Source: Symsagittifera roscoffensis (Eukaryota; Xenacoelomorpha; Acoela; Convolutidae). Taken from it: a stretch of 64,000 nt of DNA. The position numbers and the translations under genes are program-made. Shown piece after piece: positions 54,986-64,000 of the stretch; position 1 is the first letter of the stretch; the number at the start of each line of letters is the position of its first letter. Below the pieces are notes generated by a model. That model saw nothing but the letters and a program-made list of their open reading frames with translations, had not been told where the DNA came from and made no database searches. Location of the stretch: contig NC_087065.1 of the NCBI RefSeq assembly GCF_963678635.1, positions 4,797,209-4,861,208 of the forward strand, in the 5' to 3' direction.

Positions 54986-55693
54986 TCTTTCACTAATCTG
55001 CACTTTCGAGGATATAACTTAAGATTAAAACATTTTTTCTGACTTCCCACGTCCTATGTTCCGATTTAAAACTTCTTCTCCTAGGTTTAAAAATGTTGGG
55101 ACGCAGGACAGTCCTGCCAACCAACAAACTAAAATTATCTTACTATTCTTCTTCCCTTCGGAAGTTTAGTTGTTACTGGTCCTGAATAAAAAAATTAAGG
55201 AACTCGGTGGTTAGAAGGATCAATGAAATAATCTCCCTTTCGAGAGATTACCTAAGCCTTTCATGTCACCACAAAGTGATCAGTCGTCTTAGTTGATAAG
55301 AAACAATCATGCAGGCTGGCATATTTTAATATACTCTCCACTCAAGCCTCTCTAAATAAATAGTAAGTGTCTCTAAAGCCACTCACCAAAATCTTAATGC
55401 AAATTTATAAATGCAACAAATTCTTTAATCTTCAAAACTCAATTAAATGTTTTCTCTTCAGTTTCAATTGCAAACTTAGTTGCTTTATTTCTCAATTGAT
55501 TTTTTTCTCACGCACAAAACAATTCTGAGTTTTAACATCTTCTCTTTCGTTGCCTCTTTGTTTCTTTCTTTGTTCTCGTCGTTTAGAAGTTCTAAAACTT
55601 CTGAATTCTTCCAATTTTCTTACTTTTTGCATCTTGTTCTTCTGCCATTTGTCAATGTTCCATCTCCTCCTCCTGCGACATTGACTCCGCACT
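54986..55693. other. Non-coding spacer of the polyprotein element, copy A
   Basis: About 700 bases between the polyprotein stop and the downstream frame, almost identical to 61190-61904 in copy B. A minus-strand frame at 55492-55692 encodes a very basic peptide (RRRRRWNIDKWQKNKMQK), but I cannot tell whether it is used. CAAAAAGTAAGAA on the minus strand near 55625 is donor-like, so the spacer may be an intron. Confidence 0.5.
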
Positions 55694-58600
55694 TTAAGTC
55701 TCTGTGTCTTGCAACACGTCGGTAGCTATTCTGACGCTGTTTGAGGCAGTCATCCAATACTTCTGCTCTTCTACTCTTTGTTTACAACAAGGCAGAGGAT
55801 CAACGTTAGTTTCTCTGTTTCGGCAGAAGCTGTTGTGGAGGCACAACGTCACGTTTCTCTCCAAGTCTTCCTTCAACATCTCTTCCTTTTCCCTTCCGTC
55901 ACATTCACTTGTCCTAGAAGTTCCTACTCCAATGTCCAGCTGATACGCACTGTACACTCTGCTGTGCTTCGACATATGCTTCTTGGCATACTCGTACAAC
56001 CACGCAGTCATGTTGGCTCTGAACCATGGCATCAGTCGTTTTCTGGCCCATATCTTTTTCACTTCCATCGGAATGTTCAAGACTTTGCACGTTGTCTCAA
56101 AAATATCTAAATCTTTAAAACAATCCAATTCCTGTAACTGTTCCTTCGTCGGCGTCTCTTGTCTATAATTCTCTCTTACATGAGCTTCCAGCCATCGTAT
56201 CGCCATCATAACTCCTACTATCACTAACTTCATGGGCTGTGATGAATCTGGTAAACCCATGGAGAGCAGCTCTCCACAGTCCAAGATCTACACCAGATTA
56301 CTACGCCCGGGTTACCACCATGTTAGTAGCAAGCAATGGCAGGGGAACTCAACGTGTGTCGACATGATGCTCCTCCAATTACGCTTTCCCGACGCTTCCA
56401 GTAGTGGTTCCACTTCCATCATCACTCGGTGGACTTCATCATTCTCATCTACTGCATTGTAATCCGTGACTGTTGATCCTTTCTGCTTTTGTCTTTCAAA
56501 GTCACTGAAGTTCCCACTGGCGTATCCCACGAACTTCTTTCCCAGTATCAATTCTAATTTCTTTTTGGTTCTCTCCGGAACTGCTGAGAACATTTTTGCA
56601 CAGTAATTCGTTAGATTTTTCTGACATTCTCGCTAGTCTCACGCATTTTGGCACTGAGAAGGATTGATCCACGATCGTTCTCGTACTTTTCACATCCACC
56701 GCTACAAAATGAACTGGGTATCTGCTCTTGCACATTGGAGCTAGAGTTGATCCCACTAAATATCTCGCTCCCGTCTGTCTACGATAGGTTTCACTATGCC
56801 AGATGTTCATTTCCGCCTCGATCGCTTCTCTCCACTTTCCAATATATTTCTGCTCGGTTTGCAAAACACCCGGAAATACTTGTACACTGACGGTCGTAAT
56901 CATCTCATGCTTTTGTTTTAGATTCAATAGTGACTCTAAAGAACCAAACATGCTGTTGAATCCTAGTATAGTCACTAGATTCACCTTAGTTCCTCCATGG
57001 CAATCTGCAATCAATTCTGTTTCAGTTTTTGCCTTCATGACATTGTTCCCAAACAAAATCGTCAATTGCTTGTGTTGTTTCTCCAGGGTCTTTACGCAAT
57101 CCAGACCTCCACAGATGTGACCTTCCAGTCCATAGATTTCTGCCAGACAGCTACCAGGTTTGACCCAGTCCTCAGGTCCCCAGCCAGGTAACTCTACTTT
57201 GTCTTCTCCGTTGCTCTTAGAGGTTGTCGTCATCAAATTATAGATTATGTTCAGGTCACGCAAGTTACAGTCTGAGTTCAGTTCCCTCTGCACTTCTTGT
57301 GTTGCACGCAAAATCGAGTCGGCGTTAGCACTCGGACACCATGATGGTTTCATCAGTTCCCATACCACCATCAAACTCGTTCTTAGCGATTCGTCCGAGA
57401 ATCCCAATCCAAATTCCACTCGGTTGTCAGATTTTGGCACTGAAGGTGCATTCATCTTTTCTTCCAACACCAGTCCCAGCTTGGTCTGTTGATTAGCAGC
57501 GCTTCTTATCGTTACAATTCTTGACGTCCAGAATCTTAGCAACACTGCTTGCTCGTAGTCAAAGAAGCAATCGTGTATGTCTTCATTTACGAAAGGGTTG
57601 TACGCCAGCCATATGAGTCCGGATACGTAACTGTATGAATTCTTCCTGAACGGTCCACAGTACTCACTGGACTTCGGCAGTGCTCCCATAGATTCTTTTG
57701 TGAGCTTCATCTCCTTGTTAGAGAATCTCCTTATTTCTTCCATCTTTTTCATGGGTTCCAGCTCCACAGGCTCCTTCAGATTCACTCGCATCGGCTTACT
57801 CTGATGGATGTCCAAAAGCGCTAGTAATAGCAAGGCTTTCGCTCGTTCGTCACCTTCTCTTAGCATCTTGACACTGGTTTTACGCTCGTTCAGATTAGGG
57901 AGGCTTCTGATAAGTCAGCCTTGCCTCTCATGACCAAATGCGCTAGATCCAGTTTCGCCCATTGCTCGTCAAATCGTCCAGGCTTCGGAGTCGCTGTATT
58001 GTTCATTCAGCTCCTCGTTGTTTCATCCGTGTAGGCAAACTGCGTATACTGCAGCACTGCGGCGTTTCTACCTACAAAGCACGGGTCCATCATCTCGGAG
58101 AATTTTGCTACCCTCCTTTCATTAGTTTCAAAGGCTCTCAACCTGGGGGTTTGTACTACGGAGTCTGCTCCGAGCAAAATCCTTCTAATCAAAGGGAATT
58201 CAGGGATCTTTTCTGTCAATTTCTTGTAATCACAGCAGCATTTCGTTTCTTCTCTCAATTCATGACATGCTGCAGTCAGTCGAGTCATTCTTGTGACTTC
58301 GCCATTCGTCTTATCGTAGGGCCTTAGATTCCAGAGCTTCGAGAATACCTCTATGTGCCCTCTATCCACTTCTCCCATCCTGTCTCGGAAGTGATCATCA
58401 AAGCTTATGACGGTCATCTCCGGCTCTGATATCTTCGCCAATAACAAGTCCTCACTCATCAATTCTCTTAGTGCATGTTGCTCATACCAGTTAAGTGTGC
58501 ACTTCCGTCCACTGCTGATATGAGGTTCAGGTGCAACACCGACCTCCTGTAAATCTCCACCTTAACGTCAGGGAATGCAAACGTGACTGCCGGACCGTAT

Positions 58601-59451
58601 AGCACTGTCACGAACTCCGTGGCTCCTCTGATCAATGCTAAAGGATCGGTCCTCATAGCTTAACTCAGGTCAGTTAGCAGGGGCATGCCCCCAGCATGAC
58701 CTCGCACGTCTTCCTCCCTCTGAATTGTTTCATCCTCTCCTGTTCCAAAGCGATTCTTCTGCAGGAGGTATTGGATAAGAGTATGTCGCAAATATCTTAT
58801 CTTAGTCCAGAAATTCGTGGGTCGCTTCACATCAAATCTTCTCACGTTCTCCCTCATATGCTCCGGATAGCGTGTCAGATTCATCAATCCTCCCAAATTT
58901 CCGTGTGTTATAGCAGTTAACTTTAGAAGTTATCTAATCGCAAATTCTGCACTCCTTCGGTGAGCAGTATCGCTGGTCCTTTCACGAATCGATACTTCTA
59001 CGACTGCTTTGAGGAATTCTTTTATCAGGTATCGAGAAAGCGAAGGGTAAATTCTCGCCAATAAGGACGCGGTCCATCCGGCTCCTAACCCTTCCAGCAT
59101 GCTGTCAGTCCTGTCAAAGCCTTCTTCTCCCTTCACATTCTGTGTCCAGAAAGCTTCCAGGGTAACTTGGTACATTCTGTTTACGAACTCGGCTGACTTC
59201 TCTTCAGCATTTTCGGCCAGGTTTACCTCTTTCACCAGGTAGGCATGGATTTTCCTGATCATCACTGGGCCTCGCTCGAAAGCGTCCCCACCCAATGCGG
59301 CTCTTCGAGGGGTCAAGTGCAGCCACTTGTTAGCCTCTGGTTTCGTTCTCAGGACCATCCCTTCCAAGTGAGCTCTCGTCTACATGGAATTTTTCCTTCT
59401 TTCATTTTCCTCCTTTACTTCCATTCCTCGGAACCATAAGTCGTTTGACAT
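55694..59451 (-). pseudogene. Unidentified polyprotein of about 1,250 residues, copy A
   Basis: From an ATG at 59449-59451 (MSNDLWFRGMEVKEENERRK) the minus strand stays coding-like to a TAA at 55694. Interruptions: TAG near 59381, TAA at 58930 and 58660, a one-base shift near 58480, TGA at 58007, a shift near 57920, a shift near 56590, TAA at 56312 and TAG at 56288. The longest clean frame, 57866-56502, has 454 codons. Composition is that of a globular soluble protein with many Trp, Cys and Met and no transmembrane run. I see no polymerase, helicase, protease, integrase or transposase motif. A viral structural protein (an endogenous viral element) or an unknown mobile element are both possible. 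Copy B at 61905-64000 shares the first two TAA codons and the first shift. Confidence 0.75.
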
Positions 59452-60900
59452 CGCTACAATTACTCGATGGTCATAGTCAATCCTGGCTTCAGTTTAATCT
59501 CGAATCCGGAGAAATCACGCTCTTAATTCTTCTCGGAAGGCTAGACACGTCATCACAACACCCTTCCCGGTTCTTGTGAACTGATCTGTAACGGATGTAG
59601 CAGCACAATCTTTACAACTCGGAGTGGTTTCTGACAATTTCTAACCACAATCTCAATTTTCTGCCGTTTTTTTGTTGTTGTTGTTGTCACCGAGACTACT
59701 GTTTTTCTGATTCCGCCGTTTCAGTGTGTGCGAAATAATAAAAGGTTACGTGTCTTTCACGTCCAAATCGAAATTTTAAAATTAGCATGTCAGTCAAAAC
59801 TAACCTTTATTACTGGGCCTCGCTCGAAAGCGTCCCCACCCAATGCGGCTCTTCGAGGGGTCAAGTGCAGCCACTTGTTAGCCTCTGGTTTCGTTCTCAG
59901 GACCATCCCTTCCAAGTGAGCTCTCGTCTACATGGAATTTTTCCTTCTTTCATTTTCCTCCTTTACTTCCATTCCTCGGAACCATATGTCGTTTGACATC
60001 GCTACAATTACTCGATGGTCATAGTCAATCCTGGCTTCAGTTTAATCTGGAATCCGGAGAAATCACGCTCTTAATTCTTCTCGAAAGGCTAGACACGTCG
60101 TCCCAACACCCTTCACGGTTCTTGTGAACTGATCTGTAACGATTGTAGCGGCACAATCTTTACAACTCGGAGTGGTTTCTGACAATTTCTAACCACAATC
60201 TCAATCTTCTGCCGTTTTTTCGTTGTTGTTGTCACTGAGACTACTGTTTTTCTGATTCCGCCGTTTCAGTGTGTGCGAAATAATAAAAGGTTACGTGTCT
60301 TTCACGTCCAAATCGAAATTTTAAAATTAGCATGTCAGTCAAAACTAACCTTTATTACTGGGCCTCGCTCGAAAGCGTCCCCACCCAATGCGGCTCTTCG
60401 AGGGGTCAAGTGCAGCCACTTGTTAGCCTCTGGTTTCGTTCTCAGGACCATCCCTTCCAAGTGAGCTCTCGTCTACATGGAATTTTTCCTTCTTTCATTT
60501 TCCTCCTTTACTTCCATTCCTCGGAACCATATGTCGTTTGACATCGCTACAATTACTCGATGGTCATAGTCAATCCTGGCTTCAGTTTAATCTGGAATCC
60601 GGAGAAATCACGCTCTTAATTCTTCTCGAAAGGCTAGACACGTCGTCCCAACACCCTTCACGGTTCTTGTGAACTGATCTGTAACGATTGTAGCGGCACA
60701 ATCTTTACAACTCGGAGTGGTTTCTGACAATTTCTAACCACAATCTCAATCTTCTGCCGTTTTTTCGTTGTTGTTGTCACTGAGACAACTGTTTTTCTGA
60801 TTCTGCCGTTTCAGTGTGTGCGAAATAAAAAAAGGTTACGTGTCTTTCACGCTCAAATCGAAATTTTAAAAATTAGCATGTCAGTCAAAACTAACCTTTA
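59265..60900 (-). repeat. Three tandem units of 545-548 bp at the copy junction
   Basis: Units at 59265-59812, 59813-60357 and 60358-60900, nearly identical. In minus-strand terms each holds about 390 bases of 3' non-coding sequence (starting GTTAGTTTTGACTGACATGC), then TTGTAG and the ATG and first 60 or so codons of the polyprotein. The joint (GGCCCAGTAATAAAGGTTAG) fuses polyprotein codon 60 or so to the end of the downstream frame, with little homology. Confidence 0.9.
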
Positions 60901-61162
60901 ACGATTTGTCTGATTGTCCAATTAACGTCACTAATTCATAAAATTCATCAATCTTCTCGGTTAGATGTTCCAATAAAAATTCGAATGCGAAATTGCCTTT
61001 TGACCATTCTGGTCGAATGTCACATACTTCCCGGACAGCCCGGTCAATGTCCTCATTGAGTCCTGTAGTCTTCATCAAAATGGTACAGTGCCATCGAACA
61101 GAATTTACAAAATGCATGAAATCACTTTTATTCAAATCATATCGACTCACTGCAAAATACAT
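60881..61162 (-). CDS. Copy B: downstream frame, 93 codons, intact
   Basis: Frame MYFAVSRYDLNKSDF ... QSDKSLKVSFD, TGA at 60881. Predicted helical, with DRAVREVCDIRPEWSKGNFA and EFLLEHLTEKIDEFYELVT. The true first codon is unclear: TGTATTTTGCAG just before CGATATGATTTG is an acceptor-like signal, and AAAG|GTTAGT at the end is donor-like. The frame may therefore be an internal exon of a spliced gene that also includes the polyprotein. No family recognised. Confidence 0.5.
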   Translation of the reverse strand: MYFAVSRYDLNKSDFMHFVNSVRWHCTILMKTTGLNEDIDRAVREVCDIRPEWSKGNFAFEFLLEHLTEKIDEFYELVTLIGQSDKSLKVSFD

Positions 61163-61189
61163 ATAGCATCATACTACACTATTATAGCC

Positions 61190-61904
61190 TTCCAATTTCT
61201 TTCACTAATCTGCACTTTCGAGGATATAAGTTAAGATAAAAATTTTTTTTCTGACTTCCAACGTCTATGTTCCGATTTAAAACTTCTTCTCCTATGTTTA
61301 AAAACGTTGGGACGCAGGACAGTCCTGCCAACCAACAAACTAAAATTATCTTACTATTCTTCTTCCCTTCGGAAGTTTAGTTGTTACTGGTCCTGAATAA
61401 AAAAATTAAGGAACTCGGTGGTTAGAAGGATCAATGAAATAATCTCCCTTTCGAGAGATTACCTAAGCCTTTCATGTCACCACAAAGTGATCAGTCGTCT
61501 TAGTTGATAAGAAACAATCATGCAGGCTGGCATATTTTAATATACTCTCCACTCAAGCCTCTCTAAATAAATAGTAAGTGTCTCTAAAGCCACTCACCAA
61601 AATCTTAATGCAAATTTATAAATGCAACAAATTCTTTAATCTTCAAAACTCAATTAAATGTTTTCTCTTCAGTTTCAATTGCAAACTTAGTTGCTATATT
61701 TCTCAATTGATTTTTTTCTCACGCACAAAACAATTCTGAGTTTTAACATCTTCTCTTTCGTTGCCTCTTTGTTTCTTTCTTTGTTCTCGTCGTTAAGAAG
61801 TTCTAAAACTTCTGAATTCTTCCAATTTTCTTACTTTTTGCATCTTGTTCTTCTGCCATTTGTCAATGTTCCATCTCCTCCTCCTGCGACATTGACTCCG
61901 CACT
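61190..61904. other. Non-coding spacer of the polyprotein element, copy B
   Basis: Counterpart of 54986-55693 with only a few substitutions. It shares the AT-rich start, the CTTTCGAGAGATTACC stretch near 61449 and the basic minus-strand frame. Confidence 0.6.
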
Positions 61905-64000
61905 TTAAGTCTCTGTGTCTTGCAACACGTCGGTAGCTATTCTGACGCTGTTTGAGGCAGTCATCCAATACTTCTGCTCTTCTACTCTTTGTTTACAACA
62001 AGGCAGAGGATCAACGTTAGTTTCTCTGTTTCGGTTGTCAGATTTTGGCACTGAAGGTGCATTCACCTTTTCTTCCAACACCAGTCCCAGCTTGGTCTGT
62101 TGATTAGCAGCGCTTCTTATCGTTACAATTCTTGACGTCCAGAATCTTAGCAACACTGCTTGCTCGTAGTCAAAGAAGCAATCGTGTATGTCTTCATTTA
62201 CGAAAGGGTTGTACGCCAGCCATATGAGTCCGGATACATAACTGTATGAATTCTTTTTGAACGGTCCACAATACTCATTGGACTTCGGCAGTGCTCCCAT
62301 AGATTCTTTTGTGAGCTTCATCTCCTTGTTAGAGAATCTCCTTATTTCTTCAATCTTTTTCATCGAATCCAGCTCCACAGGCTCCTTCAGGTTCACTCGC
62401 ATCGGCTTACTCTGATGGATGACCAAAGGCGCTAGTAAGAGCAAGGCTTTCGCTCGTTCGTCACCTTCTCTTAGCATCTTGACACTAGTTTTACGCTCGT
62501 TCAGATTAGGGAGGCTTCTGATAAGTCAGCCTTGCCTCTCATGACCAAAGGCGCTAGATCCAGTTTCGCCCATTGCAGTCAAATCGTCCAGGCTTCGGAG
62601 TCGCTGTATTGTTCATTCGTCTCCTCGTTGTATTATCCGTGTAGGCAAACTGCGTATACTGCAGCACTGCGGCATTTCTGCCTAAAAAGCACGGGTCCAT
62701 CATCTCGGAGAATTTTGCTACCCTCCTTTCATTAGTTTCAAAGGCTCTCAACCTGGGGGTTTGTACTGCCGAGTCTGCTCCGAGCAAAATCCTTCTAATC
62801 AAAGGGAATTCAGGGATCTCTTCTGGCAATTTCTTGAAATCACAGCAGCATTTCGTTTCTTCTCTCAATTCATGACATGCTGCAGTCAGTCGAGTCATTC
62901 TTGTGACTTCGCCATTCGTCTTATCGTAGGGCCTTAGATTCCAGAGCTTCGAGAATACCTCTATGTGCCCTCTATCCATTTCTACCATCCTGTCTCGGAA
63001 GTGATCATCAAAGCTTATGACGGTCATCTCCGGCTCTGATATCTTCGCCAATAACAAGTCCTCACTCATCAATTCTCTTAGTGCATGTTGCTCATACCAG
63101 TTAAGTGTGCACTTCCGTCCACTGCTGATATGAGGTTCAGGTGCAACACCGACCTCCTGTAAACCTCCACCTTAACGTCAGGGAAAGCAAACGTGACTGC
63201 CGGACCGTATAGCACTGTCACGAACTCCGTGGCTCCTCTGATCAATGCTAAAGGATCGGTCCTCATAGCTTAACTCAGGTCAGTTAGCAGGGGCATGCCC
63301 CCAGCATGACGTCGCACGTCTTCCTCCCTCTGAATTGTTTCATCCTCTCCTGTTCCAAAGCGATTCTTCTGCAGGAGGTATTGGATAAGAGTATGTCGCA
63401 AATATCTTATCTTAGTCCAGAAATTCGTGGGTCGCTTCACATCAAATCTTCTCACGTTCTCCCTCATATGCTCCGGATAGCGTGTCAGATTCATCAATCC
63501 TCCCAAATTTCCGTGTGTTATAGCAGTTAACTTTAGAAGTTATCTAATCGCAAATTCTGCACTCCTTCGGTGAGCAGTATCGCTGGTCCTTTCACGAATC
63601 GATACTTCTACGACTGCTTTGAGGAATTCTTTTATCAGGTATCGAGAAAGCGAAGGGTAAATTCTCGCCAAAAAGGACGCGGTCCATCCGGCTCCTAATC
63701 CTTCCAGCATGCTCTCAATCCGGTCAAAGCCTTCTTCTCCCTTCACATGATGTTTCCAGAAAGCTTCGAGGGTAACTTGGTACATTCTGTTTACGAACTC
63801 GGCTGACTTCTCTTCAGCATTTTTGGCCAGGTTTACCTCTTTCACCAGGTAGGCATGGATTTTCCTGATCATCTCTGGGCCTCGCTCGAAAGTGTCCCCG
63901 CCCAATGCGGCTCATCGAGGGGTCAAGTGCAGCCACTTGTTAGCCTCTGGTTTCGTTCTCAGGACCATCGCTTCCAAGTTAGCTCTCGTCTCCATGGAAT
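61905..64000 (-). pseudogene. Unidentified polyprotein, copy B (internally deleted, runs off the window)
   Basis: Same order as copy A, offset by 4,610 bases on its right-hand part, with a deletion of about 1,600 bases joined at 62034 (CGG at both edges) that removes the part equivalent to 55825-57425. The joint keeps the frame: 62477-61905 is open for 190 codons across it. Private lesions: TGA near 63916 where copy A has AGA, and a one-base loss near 62576. Conversely it has GAG and CGA where copy A has TAG (59381) and TGA (58007). Shared with copy A are TAA at 63540 and 63270 and the shift near 63090. The N-terminus lies beyond 64000. Confidence 0.75.

Noticed and set aside
55704-56462. Plus-strand frames opposite the polyprotein (for example 55704-55943, 55778-56110)
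   Set aside because: They are shadows of the minus-strand coding sequence; composition is biased the way an antisense frame would be and the minus frame has the protein-like signal in both copies.
59265-60900. CRISPR-like array from the regular 545-bp repeats
   Set aside because: The units are contiguous long tandem repeats that include coding sequence, with no short repeats or spacers, in an animal genome.
5617-63542. Reassignment of TAA/TAG to a sense codon in this organism
   Set aside because: CFAP206 uses CAA/CAG and TAT/TAC throughout with no internal TAA or TAG. In copy A of the polyprotein one TAG corresponds to GAG in copy B, and aligned positions in the Ty3 elements point to Tyr rather than one consistent residue.

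Overview
The window is AT-rich nuclear DNA from an animal. The evidence is a complete, vertebrate-like CFAP206 gene (an axonemal radial-spoke/dynein docking protein). Its ten short GC-richer exons are separated by long AT-rich introns with consensus splice sites, and it has an AATAAA poly(A) signal. I cannot name the phylum. Two 200-base N runs (10823-11022 and 53796-53995) mark scaffold gaps.

Layout. (1) 1-12.2 kb: the last two visible exons of an unidentified plus-strand coiled-coil gene. They are separated by an 11.6-kb intron that holds a decayed antisense Ty3/gypsy element. (2) 13.46-24.41 kb: a second Ty3/gypsy element on the minus strand, related to the first. It has 371-bp LTRs, a 5-bp target duplication, a tRNA-Ser-type primer site and a 3.2-kb internal tandem duplication. 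(3) 24.4-29.2 kb: intergenic DNA with no recognisable gene. (4) 29.2-50.2 kb: CFAP206 on the minus strand. Its introns are filled with repeats: a hairpin-bearing interspersed family mostly in one orientation, a composite family with a tRNA-like module, two hAT-like MITEs with 8-bp target duplications, and several tandem repeats. (5) 50.6-54.8 kb: a decayed plus-strand retroelement (SGNH-esterase-like block, PHD finger, N-terminal reverse-transcriptase motif). It is interrupted by a truncated copy of the element that lies further right. (6) 54.3-64 kb: head-to-tail copies of an unidentified minus-strand element encoding a polyprotein of about 1,250 residues. Three tandem 545-bp units lie at the junction of the copies, and the second copy runs off the window.

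How the parts relate. Only CFAP206 and the coiled-coil gene look like working host genes; they converge on the 12-29 kb interval. All the mobile-element genes carry stops or frameshifts. The most novel content is the 54-64 kb polyprotein array, for which I recognise no family. Next is the set of internal rearrangements in the two Ty3/gypsy elements, including gag sequence pasted into pol in both, and an inverted copy of flanking DNA inside one of them.
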